A stretch of DNA of 64,000 bases from an uncultured Oscillospiraceae bacterium (lineage in GTDB: Bacteria > Bacillota > Clostridia > Oscillospirales > Ruminococcaceae), in the NCBI GenBank assembly GCA_934526065.1, contig CAKSZX010000002.1, forward strand, positions 124,001-188,000, written 5' to 3'. The translations under genes and the position numbers were made by a program. How positions within the stretch are numbered: position 1 is the stretch's first letter; every line of letters starts with the position of its first letter. Positions 36,352 through 45,263 of this stretch are shown one piece after another. Under the pieces are notes generated by a model that saw nothing but the letters and a program-made list of their open reading frames with translations, was not told the DNA's origin and made no database searches.

Positions 36352-37072
36352 AAATGATAAAATTGTTCAGGTTTTAAGTAAGGAACTCGGAGTGATAAAA
36401 ATTTATGCCAAGGGAGCTATGAGATTGAAAAACAAATTTCATAGCTCTATCGGCATTTTTACTTATAGCGATTTTGTTGTATATAAGCCGGCAAATTCCG
36501 ATTTATATCAGCTTAATGAGGCAAGTGTAAAACATATATTCCACGGATTGAGCGAGAACATAGATTTTCTCTCATTGGCTATGTATATGTCGGAACTCAC
36601 GGTAGAAGTCACCGTGCCAAATGATAAAAATAATGATATTTTAAGGCTGTTTTTGAATACACTGCACATTATGACCTCAAAAAGATGGAATGTGGATATG
36701 TGCAAGGCCGCTTTTGAAATGCGACTTATGGCAGATATAGGCTTTATGCCGAATATCGTAGGTTGCTGCCGCTGTGGCAGATATGAGGCGGAAACATTTT
36801 ATTTTGTCATATCAAAAGGTGAGATGTACTGCCAAAATTGTTTTCACACAGCTGCCGAATTGCCGCAAGATGTTATAAAACTTAAAATGCCATCGGTTAT
36901 GGCACTGAGATATTTTATCCTTGCAGACCTGGAACAGATGTTTTCCTTTGATTTGGCCAAACCGTACCAGTTGCCGGTTTTTAAAATTTGCGAGGAATAT
37001 GTTCTAAAACAAACCGGCAGGTTTTACAATACATTAAATTTTTTTAAAGATATACATGTTATCGGGAGATAA
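36293..37072 (+). CDS. recO: DNA repair protein RecO
   Basis: Recombination mediator of the RecFOR pathway; 259 residues. The N-terminal OB fold includes VTGIVLKETTLNENDKIVQV and YAKGAMRLKNKFHS; the C-terminal helical domain has a four-Cys zinc site (CCRCGRYE and YCQNC). The ATG lies inside the small yqzL-like ORF, so translation of the two overlaps. mutS2 follows after 3 bases. Confidence 0.96.
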   Translation: MTERLQKVTGIVLKETTLNENDKIVQVLSKELGVIKIYAKGAMRLKNKFHSSIGIFTYSDFVVYKPANSDLYQLNEASVKHIFHGLSENIDFLSLAMYMSELTVEVTVPNDKNNDILRLFLNTLHIMTSKRWNVDMCKAAFEMRLMADIGFMPNIVGCCRCGRYEAETFYFVISKGEMYCQNCFHTAAELPQDVIKLKMPSVMALRYFILADLEQMFSFDLAKPYQLPVFKICEEYVLKQTGRFYNTLNFFKDIHVIGR

Positions 37073-37075
37073 AAA

Positions 37076-39451
37076 TTGATAGAAAAAAGTTTAAAATCAT
37101 TAGAATTTGACAAAATAACGGAGCAACTGTCATCGCTCTGTGTTTTTGATGAAACAAGAGAAAATGCTCTTAAATTAAAGCCCTCTCGGGATTATGATTT
37201 CATAAAAGAAGAACTCTTAAAAGCAGATGTACTCTATTCATACATACTTAAATACTCCGAGCCACGACTTGACAGCGCACGGGGCTCTCTTGACCGGGTA
37301 GTCCGTGCGGAAAAGGGCGCAATTTTAACCTGTGGCGAACTTTTGCACATTGCCCGGATGTATCGCAATTTTGACAGGATAAAAAAATGGTATTTTCAAT
37401 ACGAGCGCATCGACAGTGTACTTGATTGGACTGTTTCCACAATTTACGATAATAATCGGCTGGAAAAGGCAATATCGGAGGCGATACTTTCGGACACGCA
37501 GGTGGCCGATAACGCAAGTGACGAGTTATATGATATACGCCGAAAAATAAAACAAACCGAAAGTGCCGTAAGGGATAAACTTGACGGCATTATAAAAAGT
37601 TCCACATATCAAAAATACTTACAAGAGGCTGTAGTTACAATAAGACGGAATAAATTTGTAGTTCCGGTTAAAAGTGAGTATAAAAACGAAGTGCCGGGTA
37701 TAGTACACGATGTTTCTTCCTCCGGCTCCACATTCTTTGTAGAACCGGCTGTTATTGCCGATTTAAACAACAAGGTTATGCAGCTTTATAATCTTGAACA
37801 AGAGGAAATAAACCGTATTTTAGCTAAATTTTCTCGGCTTGTGGCGTCAAACTCCGGCCTTTTCAAGGATAGTTACGGCAAATTGCTTGAAATGGACAAA
37901 TACATTGCAAGGGCAAAACTCGCAATAAAATATAACGGTGTTAAACCGTATATAAATAAAAATTTAAAATTTAACCTTGTAAAGGCAAGACATCCTTTGC
38001 TTAACCCTAAAACCGCCGTGCCGATAGATATATCTTTGGGTTATGATTATGACACAATGATTATAACAGGCCCTAACACAGGCGGTAAAACCGTATCTCT
38101 TAAAACAGCCGGTTTGCTGTGCACCATGGCTCAAAGCGGTTTACTTATTCCCGCCAATGAAAACAGTTCTGTTTGCTTGTTTGAAAATATTCTGGTTGAC
38201 ATAGGTGATGAACAAAGCATACAACAAAGTCTTTCGACTTTTTCCGGTCATATGACAAATATTGCCAAAATACTGAATATTGCCGGGGATAAAAGCCTTG
38301 TTTTAATGGACGAACTGGGCGCCGGCACAGACCCTGCAGAAGGCGCTGCCTTGGCATTGAGCATAATAGAACAACTGCGTCATCAAGGGGCAAAAGTAAT
38401 AGCTACAACTCACTACGGCGAACTTAAAATTTACGCTCTTGAAACAGACGGCGTACAAAATGCAAGTTGCGAGTTTGATGTTGAAACTTTAAGGCCTACT
38501 TATAAAATTATAGTCGGTGTTCCCGGCAAATCAAACGCTTTCTATATCAGCCAAAAGCTGGGTATAAGTGATGAAATTATAAAAAAAGCCGAAGATTATC
38601 TTTCAAACGATGATAAAAATCTCAACAAGGTATTTTCACAGCTTGAAGATATGAAAAAGCAGCTTAATCGGCGCCGGGAGGAAATAGAACATCTTAAAAG
38701 TTCAGCCGGTGAAAAAATAAAGCTTGCACAGGAAAAAAGTGATCGGATCATTAAAAAAGCTCAACAGGAGGCGGATTTGATGACCGAAAGAGCAAGGCAA
38801 AGTGCACAAAAGGTGCAGGATGAAGCATATAAACTTTCCGATGAATTGAAAGCATTGCAAAAACAGGAAAACCGTTCGGCACGGCAAAGATTGCAGACAG
38901 CAAGGGATATTGCCAGAAACAAAACAAGTAAGTTACTTGCAGATGTGGCAGAGCCGGAGGAGGCGGTTACACAGCATCCTATACTTGAAAGCGTTAAGAA
39001 AGGCGACAGGGTTATCATTGCCAGCCTTAATAAACGGGCCGTTGTTCAAGGCCCTGCAAACAGCAACGGCATGGTTGAGGTAATGGCCGGGGTTATTAAA
39101 ACAAAAGTGCCTATTACAGACCTTTACCCGGATATTACTCCTCCTAAAAAGCAAAACAATAAGTATAAAACACCGGTATCAAAAGTTGTGTCCACAAATC
39201 AGAGAGACTCCAATATGGAAATAAATCTTTTGGGTATGACCGTTGATGATGCCATTTTGGAAGTTGACAGATTTATAGATAACGGTGTAATGCATAAAAT
39301 GCACACTTTGTATCTTATTCACGGCAAGGGAACAGGCGCTCTTCGTGCCGGTTTGCATAATCATCTTAAAAGACACCCAAATGTGGCTTCTTTTAGATTG
39401 GGATCTTACGGAGAAGGGGACAGCGGCGTAACAGTAGTGGAGCTGAAATGA
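37076..39451 (+). CDS. mutS2: MutS2 family ATPase/endonuclease
   Basis: MutS2 acts in ribosome collision rescue and recombination control in Bacillus; 791 residues (Bacillus 785). Order: N-terminal helical core, the MutS ATPase with Walker A ITGPNTGGKTVSLKTAGLL and LVLMDELGAGTDPAEGAAL, a long coiled coil (about residues 515-635), a KOW-like segment, and the C-terminal Smr nuclease domain with LLGMTVDDAILEVDRF and HGKGTGALRAGL. The start is TTG after GGGAGA. No terminator is clear before the MATE gene promoter. Confidence 0.96.
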   Translation: MIEKSLKSLEFDKITEQLSSLCVFDETRENALKLKPSRDYDFIKEELLKADVLYSYILKYSEPRLDSARGSLDRVVRAEKGAILTCGELLHIARMYRNFDRIKKWYFQYERIDSVLDWTVSTIYDNNRLEKAISEAILSDTQVADNASDELYDIRRKIKQTESAVRDKLDGIIKSSTYQKYLQEAVVTIRRNKFVVPVKSEYKNEVPGIVHDVSSSGSTFFVEPAVIADLNNKVMQLYNLEQEEINRILAKFSRLVASNSGLFKDSYGKLLEMDKYIARAKLAIKYNGVKPYINKNLKFNLVKARHPLLNPKTAVPIDISLGYDYDTMIITGPNTGGKTVSLKTAGLLCTMAQSGLLIPANENSSVCLFENILVDIGDEQSIQQSLSTFSGHMTNIAKILNIAGDKSLVLMDELGAGTDPAEGAALALSIIEQLRHQGAKVIATTHYGELKIYALETDGVQNASCEFDVETLRPTYKIIVGVPGKSNAFYISQKLGISDEIIKKAEDYLSNDDKNLNKVFSQLEDMKKQLNRRREEIEHLKSSAGEKIKLAQEKSDRIIKKAQQEADLMTERARQSAQKVQDEAYKLSDELKALQKQENRSARQRLQTARDIARNKTSKLLADVAEPEEAVTQHPILESVKKGDRVIIASLNKRAVVQGPANSNGMVEVMAGVIKTKVPITDLYPDITPPKKQNNKYKTPVSKVVSTNQRDSNMEINLLGMTVDDAILEVDRFIDNGVMHKMHTLYLIHGKGTGALRAGLHNHLKRHPNVASFRLGSYGEGDSGVTVVELK

Positions 39452-39546
39452 TTTCTGTATAATGGTGAATAAATACTAAAAATTATATTTTATCACATTG
39501 TGTAATATCACATAATTTCCATTTTCTTTTCGGCTATCTTCACATA

Positions 39547-39575
39547 TTGACAAAAATATATGGTTGTGTTATCAT
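39547..39575 (+). promoter_or_regulatory. Strong sigma-A promoter of the MATE gene
   Basis: Consensus TTGACA (39547-39552), 17 bases, then TATCAT (39570-39575) with extended -10 TGT. Transcription would start near 39582, about 85 bases before the ATG. Confidence 0.8.
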
Positions 39576-39607
39576 CAAAGTACAAAGTCGTATAACGTGT
39601 TTATATG

Positions 39608-39645
39608 AATACTTCTCACGTAAGTGAGGGGTATTTATATTTTTG
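39608..39645 (+). terminator. Intrinsic terminator inside the MATE gene leader (attenuator candidate)
   Basis: A 12-bp stem AATACTTCTCAC / GTGAGGGGTATT, including two G-T pairs, is capped by a GTAA (GNRA) tetraloop and followed by TATATTTTTG. It lies after the likely transcription start and 21 bases before the ATG, so it can stop transcription before the coding region. The 25 bases before it could refold, for example ACGTG (39595) with CACGT (39617). This looks like a small riboswitch or attenuator; family not recognised. Confidence 0.6.
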
Positions 39646-39666
39646 AAGAAAGTTGAGGTTTTAATA

Positions 39667-41028
39667 ATGGCAAAAGATTTTACGGAGGGACATCCCTTTA
39701 AAGTTATTTTTCTGTTTTCACTACCGATGCTTATAGGCAATATATTTCAGCAGTTATACAGTACTGTTGACTCTATAATTGTCGGTAACTTTGTTGGCAA
39801 AAATGCCCTTGCAGCCATAAGCGGTTCAGGCAGCGTACAATTTTTGATTGTTGCTATTTCATTTGGCTTTACTGCCGGTATTTCGGTTGTTTTGTCACAG
39901 GTATATGGCGCAAAAGAATATGACAAATTAAAAAGAGCATTTTCAACCAGCCTTATATTTGTTTTGTCGCTGGCACTTTTTTTGGGTATTATCGGTATTG
40001 CAATTTCAACACCGTTGCTCAAACTTTTGGGAACACCGGACGACATAATGCCTGATGCGGTAGGATATTTGAGAATAATGTTTATCGGTATGCCGGCAAG
40101 CTTCTTGTACAATATGTGTTCTTCCGCTTTGCGTTCCGTAGGTGACAGTAAAACACCTTTATATTTCCTTATTATTGCGTCAATAGGTAATATTGTTCTT
40201 GACCTTTTGTTTGTTGCCGTAATTCCTATGGGTGTTATCGGTGCTGCTCTTGCAACAATTATCGCACAGTGTTTAAGCGGTGTTCTTTGTATGATTTATA
40301 TGAACAAAAAGACGCCTATATTTGCGCTTACAAGAAAAGATTTGATATACGATAAGCAGATAGTTTCTGCCATTGTAAATTACGGTTTGCCTACCGCGGT
40401 ACAAAACTCCATCAACTCCGTAAGCATGCTTGCCGTACAGAAGTTTGTAAACTATTTCGGTGCGGATATGATGGCTGCCTACGGTATCACAAACAGAATT
40501 GAAAGCTTTGTAACAATGCCTATTATGAACATGGCTTTGGCTCTTTCAACCTATTCAGGTCAAAATATAGGTGCAGGTAAAGTGAAAAGAGCAAAACAAG
40601 GTATTACGACAACAGCGGCAATGCAAGCTATTTTCTGCTTTGTAATGGCATTTATTCTTCCGACATTTGCGCCTAATCTTATTCGGTTGTTTGGCCTTGC
40701 GGAAGATCCTCATGTTGTTGAACTGGGCTGTTTGGGTATTTCTTTCAGCGCAAAATTCTATATTATTTTCGGTTTGTTCCAGGTATACAACCAGTTCCAC
40801 AAGGGTGCAGGCGATACAAAATTCTCAATGGTTGCCAGCCTTTGTATGGTTGCGGTAAGAATTCCTATTACATATTGGCGGATTTATATTGCCAAGTTGG
40901 GCGAGGTTTCAATTTGGGTAGGTATGATTGCCGGTTGGACAACCTCTCTTGTAGTAAACTTTATAAGATTTGTTTCCGGCGGTTGGAAAGGCAAAGCCTA
41001 TGTTCAGCTTGAAGCTAACGAAGAATAA
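39667..41028 (+). CDS. MATE family efflux transporter
   Basis: A 453-residue multidrug/toxic-compound exporter with twelve membrane segments in two halves. It starts MAKDFTEGHPFKVIFLFSLP and has the typical MATE beginning PMLIGNIFQQLYSTVDSIIVG, then LRSVGDSKTPLYF and, in the second half, INSVSMLAVQKFVNYFGADM. The ATG at 39667 has GAGG eight bases upstream; a TTG at 39643 would lie in the terminator's T run. Behind a near-consensus promoter and a leader terminator, it is probably induced by a ligand. Substrate unknown; NorM/MepA-type exporters handle cationic drugs. Confidence 0.92.
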   Translation: MAKDFTEGHPFKVIFLFSLPMLIGNIFQQLYSTVDSIIVGNFVGKNALAAISGSGSVQFLIVAISFGFTAGISVVLSQVYGAKEYDKLKRAFSTSLIFVLSLALFLGIIGIAISTPLLKLLGTPDDIMPDAVGYLRIMFIGMPASFLYNMCSSALRSVGDSKTPLYFLIIASIGNIVLDLLFVAVIPMGVIGAALATIIAQCLSGVLCMIYMNKKTPIFALTRKDLIYDKQIVSAIVNYGLPTAVQNSINSVSMLAVQKFVNYFGADMMAAYGITNRIESFVTMPIMNMALALSTYSGQNIGAGKVKRAKQGITTTAAMQAIFCFVMAFILPTFAPNLIRLFGLAEDPHVVELGCLGISFSAKFYIIFGLFQVYNQFHKGAGDTKFSMVASLCMVAVRIPITYWRIYIAKLGEVSIWVGMIAGWTTSLVVNFIRFVSGGWKGKAYVQLEANEE

Positions 41029-41040
41029 TTAAATATAAAT

Positions 41041-41080
41041 AATGGGTATTTATTATAGAATAAATACCCATTTTATTTTA
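41041..41080 (+). terminator. Intrinsic terminator after the MATE gene
   Basis: Perfect 14-bp stem AATGGGTATTTATT / AATAAATACCCATT with a 4-base loop, then TTATTTTA. It starts 12 bases after the stop. Confidence 0.9.
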
Positions 41081-41116
41081 TGTAAAATAATTTACCTGTT
41101 TGCCAAATTATTTATA

Positions 41117-41146
41117 TTGCTTTGCAAAGACTGATTTTGCTATAAT
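41117..41146 (+). promoter_or_regulatory. Sigma-A promoter of the XRE regulator gene
   Basis: TTGCTT (41117-41122), 18 bases, then TATAAT (41141-41146) with extended -10 TGC. The transcript would begin near 41153, 25 bases before the ATG. Confidence 0.65.
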
Positions 41147-41177
41147 ATGGCTACAAAATTTTAAAGGAGTAAACACC

Positions 41178-41567
41178 ATGAATTTAAGTAAAAAAATGTA
41201 TGAATTAAGAAAAAGAAAAGGTATGAGCCAAGAAGAACTTGCAGGATTACTTGGAGTTTCAAGACAAACGGTATCAAATTGGGAACTTGGTGAAACATCG
41301 CCGAATGCGGCTCAGCTGCTACAACTTTCAAAAATTTTCAATATTAAGGTAGACGGGCTTTTAAGCGAAAAAGAAATTAAAATAGAAAGCAGAAAAATAC
41401 AAATAACTTTTTCGGTTGCTTTTGCCTTAATCAGCTGTGTCATCGCATTCGGTTTAAACAGATTTAGAAATATAGAGATACTTTTTATAACCATTCTTTG
41501 TGCTACAGCCGGATATGCCATAGGTGTTGCGGTAGATGCGATTACCGAAAAACTTAAAAATAAGTAA
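41178..41567 (+). CDS. XRE-family regulator with C-terminal membrane segments
   Basis: A 129-residue protein. The N-terminal Cro/C1-type helix-turn-helix is [20 protein letters not shown] followed by [19 protein letters not shown]; after residue 70 come two hydrophobic segments ([18 protein letters not shown] and [17 protein letters not shown]), so the repressor would be membrane-tethered. Such two-part regulators are common in Clostridia; the target is unknown. The ATG has AAAGGAG upstream. It is a single gene with its own promoter; whether it controls the neighbouring MATE gene cannot be told. Confidence 0.85.
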   Translation: MNLSKKMYELRKRKGMSQEELAGLLGVSRQTVSNWELGETSPNAAQLLQLSKIFNIKVDGLLSEKEIKIESRKIQITFSVAFALISCVIAFGLNRFRNIEILFITILCATAGYAIGVAVDAITEKLKNK

Positions 41568-41590
41568 TTTTTATAAATCATATCCATTGT

Positions 41591-41619
41591 TTGAAAATAT
41601 TTGTTTGATATGTTATAAT
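41591..41619 (+). promoter_or_regulatory. Sigma-A promoter of rbgA-rnhB
   Basis: TTGAAA (41591-41596), 17 bases, then TATAAT (41614-41619) with extended -10 TGT. Confidence 0.8.
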
Positions 41620-41663
41620 TCTATCATAACAAAATTGTTTTGATTATAGGAAAGTGAATTAAA

Positions 41664-42548
41664 ATGAGCGAAAATACAAACAGCAACTTGGGAACTATTC
41701 AATGGTTTCCGGGTCATATGACAAAAACTTTCCGTGTTATGGAAAAGGAAATAAAGAATATAGATGTTGTCATTATTCTTTTGGATGCAAGAATACCATA
41801 TTCCAGCCAAAACCCGGAGGTTGAAAAACTGATAAAGAATAAGCCTCGTGTATATATTTTAAATAAGCGGGACTTAGCAGACGAAAATATAACAAATCAA
41901 TGGATAAAATATTTTAAGTCTAACGGCATGGGCGCCATAGCTATAAATTCCAAGACGGGCAAGAATTCCAAAGTGATTGTAGATAAGGTACATGCCGAAT
42001 TGTCAGAATTACTCGAAAGACGAGAAAAACGAGGAATTGAAAAATTAAAAATAAAAGCTATGATGGTGGGTATCCCAAATGTGGGTAAATCCACATTTAT
42101 AAATTCTCTCGCCGGCACTCGGCGTGCAAAAGCCCAGGACAAGCCGGGGGTAACCAGAGGCAAACAATGGGTTACGGTAGGAGATTTAGACTTGCTTGAT
42201 ATGCCGGGAGTCCTTTGGCCGAAGTTTGAAAATCAAAATGTGGCGGCAAATTTGGCGTTTATCGGCTCAATAAAGGATGATGTTTTGGATATTGAAGAAT
42301 TAGCCGTTGCTTTGATTTCCGAGCTTAAAGAAATATATCCTGAGCTTTTGAAAGATCGCTATAAGTTGACAGATGAGGATCTGCAAGGGGAAAGCTATGA
42401 AATATTGGGCACGATAGCGAGAAAAAGAGGCATGCTTTTGCCGGGCGGTGTGGAAAATACCGAGAGAGCTTCTATTATGCTGTGCGATGAATTCCGAGGT
42501 TCAAAAATGGGCAGAATAAGTCTTGAAAGGCCGTCGGAAAATGAATAA
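41664..42548 (+). CDS. rbgA: Ribosome biogenesis GTPase RbgA (YlqF)
   Basis: Circularly permuted GTPase needed for late 50S assembly in Firmicutes; 294 residues. Motif order is permuted, as expected: G4 NKRDLAD (about residue 70), then G1 GIPNVGKSTF, then G3 DMPGVLWPK. The C-terminal RNA-binding helical domain includes RKRGMLLPGG. The N-terminal IQWFPGHMTKT is the family hallmark. The ATG has GGAAAG upstream. rnhB overlaps its last 8 bases, the standard rbgA-rnhB pair. Confidence 0.96.
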   Translation: MSENTNSNLGTIQWFPGHMTKTFRVMEKEIKNIDVVIILLDARIPYSSQNPEVEKLIKNKPRVYILNKRDLADENITNQWIKYFKSNGMGAIAINSKTGKNSKVIVDKVHAELSELLERREKRGIEKLKIKAMMVGIPNVGKSTFINSLAGTRRAKAQDKPGVTRGKQWVTVGDLDLLDMPGVLWPKFENQNVAANLAFIGSIKDDVLDIEELAVALISELKEIYPELLKDRYKLTDEDLQGESYEILGTIARKRGMLLPGGVENTERASIMLCDEFRGSKMGRISLERPSENE

Positions 42549-43158
42549 TCTTTATGTGTATGATAATGAATTGAGAAAGCAATATCCTATTTTGCGGGGA
42601 GCAGATGAAGCCGGCAGAGGTCCGCTGTGCGGGCCGGTATGCTGTGCCGCCGTGGTTTTAAAATCGGATTTTGAGTGCGATGAAATAAATGACAGCAAAA
42701 AAATCAGCGAAAAAAAGAGGGAGAAGCTATTTGATATAATAATCGAAAATGCGCTTTCTTATTCAATAGTAATGGTCTCCCCGGAGGAAATCGACAGAAT
42801 AAACATACTAAATGCTTCATTGGATGGAATGAAACGAGCCACGGAAAACCTATCCGTAAAGCCTGACTTACTTCTTGTGGATGGCAACAAAGTGCCTAAG
42901 AATACGGATTTCCCTGTGGAAAGCCTTGTAAAAGGCGATTCTACAAGTATGAGCATTGCTGCGGCTTCCATATTGGCTAAGGTGTCAAGAGATAGGTATA
43001 TGGAAGAACTGGACAAACAATATCCTCAATATCAGCTTGCAAAACACAAGGGCTATCCGACAAAACTACACTATGAACTGATTGAAAAATACGGCGTTCA
43101 GGACTTTTACAGAATGTCATTCTTTAAAAACAGACCCGAGCTTTGGGTAAAAAAATAA
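42541..43158 (+). CDS. rnhB: Ribonuclease HII
   Basis: Removes RNA from RNA/DNA hybrids and misincorporated ribonucleotides; 205 residues. Catalytic acidic residues lie in GADEAGRGPLCGPV (Asp, Glu) and LLVDGNKVP; a third Asp follows in SILAKVSRDRYM. HKGYPTKLHYELIEKYG is the conserved C-terminal block. The ATG at 42541 lies within the last codons of rbgA. An in-frame start 18 bases upstream is possible but has no better ribosome site. Confidence 0.95.
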   Translation: MNNLYVYDNELRKQYPILRGADEAGRGPLCGPVCCAAVVLKSDFECDEINDSKKISEKKREKLFDIIIENALSYSIVMVSPEEIDRINILNASLDGMKRATENLSVKPDLLLVDGNKVPKNTDFPVESLVKGDSTSMSIAAASILAKVSRDRYMEELDKQYPQYQLAKHKGYPTKLHYELIEKYGVQDFYRMSFFKNRPELWVKK

Positions 43159-43200
43159 ATTGTTTGTAGGTAGACAATGTTAATGTGTGGGGTGTAGCTT

Positions 43201-43596
43201 ATGAAGAAAAAAATCATATTAACCGCAGCTTTTATAATAAGCTTGTTGCCGATGTTACTAAATCAATACGGCGGAAGAAAGGGCGTTCAAGAAATCAGCG
43301 GATTAATCAATCTCTTAAATCCTATCGGAATTGTTTCGACAGTGTTGTTTATCATAGGTGTTTGGGCATACTTTGAAAACAAGGCAATAAACAAAATATT
43401 ATGTACATTAGGTACTGTCGGAATCGTAGTTTCGGAGGTGTACAAATTTTTAACTTGGCATATACCCAATATAACGGGTAAAATGAGTGTTCAATACAGT
43501 ATATCATATGCTTTTCCCGAGTTTTATTTTGGGTTGGCAGTATCTGTAATTATGATATTTGTTTACTTTGCCGCAGATAAAAAAATAGAAGAATAG
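43201..43596 (+). CDS. Unrecognised small membrane protein
   Basis: A 131-residue protein with about four hydrophobic segments: IILTAAFIISLLPMLL (a possible signal anchor), PIGIVSTVLFIIGVWAY, ILCTLGTVGIVVSEVY and YFGLAVSVIMIFVYFAA. It has no known motif. The ATG has GGGGTG upstream and a clear terminator follows, so it is probably a real gene. It may be co-transcribed with rnhB, 42 bases upstream. No function can be assigned. Confidence 0.6.
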   Translation: MKKKIILTAAFIISLLPMLLNQYGGRKGVQEISGLINLLNPIGIVSTVLFIIGVWAYFENKAINKILCTLGTVGIVVSEVYKFLTWHIPNITGKMSVQYSISYAFPEFYFGLAVSVIMIFVYFAADKKIEE

Positions 43597-43622
43597 CATT
43601 ATAGGCTATTTACCGAAAAAGC

Positions 43623-43658
43623 AAAATGGGCTTCGCTTTTATGCGAACCCCATTTTTT
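43623..43658 (+). terminator. Intrinsic terminator after the 43201 gene
   Basis: Stem AAAATGGG...TTCGC with GCGAA...CCCATTTT, 13 pairs with one internal mismatch, followed by TTTTTT. It lies between two convergent genes and could work in both directions. Confidence 0.85.
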
Positions 43659-43681
43659 ATAAGTAATTTAAAATACAGAAG

Positions 43682-44008
43682 TTAATCTTCAACTTTTCTC
43701 TTTAAGGCATCCATATATGGCTCTTTTGCCGCTTTTTGCCATCCGTCAACATCATTGTTATACTGATTTTCCAACCATGTGTAAAGTGCCGTCAAACCCT
43801 CTCGGGAAAATTCAAATCTTTCCGATTTATGAAATTCCGGCAAGGTTTTTTCTCTGCACCAAGGCTCCGGCCAAACATCTGCCAAAAACTCTTTTGTATC
43901 TTCATTTTTATTTATTACGATAGCGAAACGCATACCGTTATAACTTCCGTTATAATTATTGCCATTTTCATAAGTGTGGAAATTAGGCAACTTCAAAAAC
44001 ATATTCAA
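43682..44008 (-). CDS. Uncharacterised small acidic/aromatic protein
   Basis: A 108-residue soluble-looking protein rich in Asn, Tyr, Trp and Glu, beginning MNMFLKLPNFHTYENGNNYN. A stretch VWPEPWCREKTLPEF and a long C-terminal amphipathic segment are notable; no domain is recognised. It has an acceptable minus-strand start (GGAGTGATTGAAT upstream) and stands alone between two plus-strand units, so the gene is likely but its role is open. Confidence 0.55.
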   Translation of the reverse strand: MNMFLKLPNFHTYENGNNYNGSYNGMRFAIVINKNEDTKEFLADVWPEPWCREKTLPEFHKSERFEFSREGLTALYTWLENQYNNDVDGWQKAAKEPYMDALKRKVED

Positions 44009-44074
44009 TCACTCCGTTCTGTAAATAATAATATCATATTTTTGCTGTTTTATAAAGTCCTTTTAGCTTTTAAT

Positions 44075-44103
44075 TTGACCTATAACCTGCATTATGATAA
44101 TAT
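44075..44103 (+). promoter_or_regulatory. Sigma-A promoter of yraN
   Basis: TTGACC (44075-44080), 17 bases, then TAATAT (44098-44103) with extended -10 TGA. The yraN ATG at 44125 follows GGCGGTG. Confidence 0.6.
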
Positions 44104-44124
44104 TAAAATTAAGGCGGTGAAAAG

Positions 44125-44481
44125 ATGGATAAAAAATTGATTGGCGCATTAGGCGAAAAAATAGTGTACAACGCATATAAAGACAAATGTTATAAGATTT
44201 TGGGAGTAAATTACCATAGTCGTTTCGGAGAGATAGATATAATCGCACAAAAAGGAAATATCTTGGTATTTTGCGAGGTTAAAACACGACAAGGTAAAAC
44301 ACTTTACACTGCAAAAGAGGCAGTAACATATTCTAAACAGCAAAAAATTAAATCCTCGGCGCTTATCTATTTGCAGGAAAACCCCAAAATGCAAAATTAT
44401 ATTGTCAGATTTGATGTTGCGGAGGTATATAACCCGGAAAATAATCCGACTGTGAACATAATAGAAAACGCATTTGAATAA
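44125..44481 (+). CDS. yraN: YraN family (UPF0102) putative endonuclease
   Basis: A 118-residue restriction-endonuclease-like protein. The family motif set is complete: GALGEKIVYNAY at the start, then FGEIDIIAQKGNILVFCEVK with the Asp...Glu-x-Lys catalytic pattern, and KQQKIKSSALIYL. Biochemical role is not firmly known; members are linked to DNA uptake or repair by association. In many Firmicutes it lies next to rnhB, and here it is 1 kb away, so the neighbourhood is partly conserved. Confidence 0.9.
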   Translation: MDKKLIGALGEKIVYNAYKDKCYKILGVNYHSRFGEIDIIAQKGNILVFCEVKTRQGKTLYTAKEAVTYSKQQKIKSSALIYLQENPKMQNYIVRFDVAEVYNPENNPTVNIIENAFE

Positions 44482-44535
44482 GTTCCATTTTTACCTAAAA
44501 TCGAATATTGTATTGTAAAATAATTGTAAAATTTG

Positions 44536-44564
44536 TTGTCGGTATTGGGATATTGTTATATAAT
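44536..44564 (+). promoter_or_regulatory. Sigma-A promoter of the two-component operon
   Basis: TTGTCG (44536-44541), 17 bases, then TATAAT (44559-44564). The response regulator ATG at 44589 is preceded by GAGGTGA. Confidence 0.65.
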
Positions 44565-44588
44565 TATCTCAGTTGAGGTGATTAAACT

Positions 44589-45260
44589 ATGAAAATATGG
44601 TGCGTTGAAGATGACCCTAACATAAATAACCTTGTTGTTTATGCCATGGAATCTGTTGAATATGAGGCAAAAGGTTTTACAAACTATGCTGCCTTTAACA
44701 CGGAATTAAAAAACGAAACCCCGGATTTAATAATACTTGATGTTATGTTGCCGGATGTTGACGGCATACAAATTTTAAAACAGCTTAAAGATTCGGCTGC
44801 CACAAAAGATATTCCGGTTATAATGCTGACGGCGAAAACAGCCGAAATTGACAAGGTTCGTGCCCTTGATATGGGTGCGGACGACTATGTTCCGAAGCCT
44901 TTCGGCATATTGGAGCTTATAAGTCGTGTCCGTGCGGTTTTAAGAAGAAGTATGCCTAAGACAGATGACGAAATCATCACTTGCGGAGACATTTCTATAC
45001 ATAAAAGCCAGCATAAAGTTCAGGTTGCCGGCAAGGAAACCGAGCTTACGCTAAAAGAATATAATCTGCTTTATCTGCTTTTGTCAAACAAAGGTCAGGT
45101 ATTTACCCGTAAGCAACTTATGGATAGGGTGTGGGGTGACAGCTACGTAGGGGAAAGCCGTACGATAGATATGCACATCAAAACTTTAAGGCAGAAATTA
45201 GGGGACGCCGGTGATGTTATTAAAACGATAAGAGGTGTAGGCTACAAAGCCGAACTGTAA
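44589..45260 (+). CDS. OmpR/PhoB family response regulator
   Basis: A 223-residue DNA-binding response regulator. The receiver domain has the acidic pocket ED at residues 8-9, the phosphorylation site D51 in LDVMLPDVDG, and Lys in VPKPFG. The C-terminal winged helix includes LTLKEYNLLYLLLSNKGQVF and SRTIDMHIKTLRQKLGD, the PhoB-type recognition region. The sensor kinase follows after 3 bases. Resembles PhoP/PhoB, which answers phosphate limitation, but no pst or pho genes are nearby, so the signal is not established. Confidence 0.92.
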   Translation: MKIWCVEDDPNINNLVVYAMESVEYEAKGFTNYAAFNTELKNETPDLIILDVMLPDVDGIQILKQLKDSAATKDIPVIMLTAKTAEIDKVRALDMGADDYVPKPFGILELISRVRAVLRRSMPKTDDEIITCGDISIHKSQHKVQVAGKETELTLKEYNLLYLLLSNKGQVFTRKQLMDRVWGDSYVGESRTIDMHIKTLRQKLGDAGDVIKTIRGVGYKAEL

Positions 45261-45263
45261 ATT

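Noticed and set aside
39643..39667. TTG start at 39643 for the MATE protein
   Set aside because: It would fall in the T tract of the leader terminator and has no ribosome site; ATG 39667 has GAGG at a proper distance.
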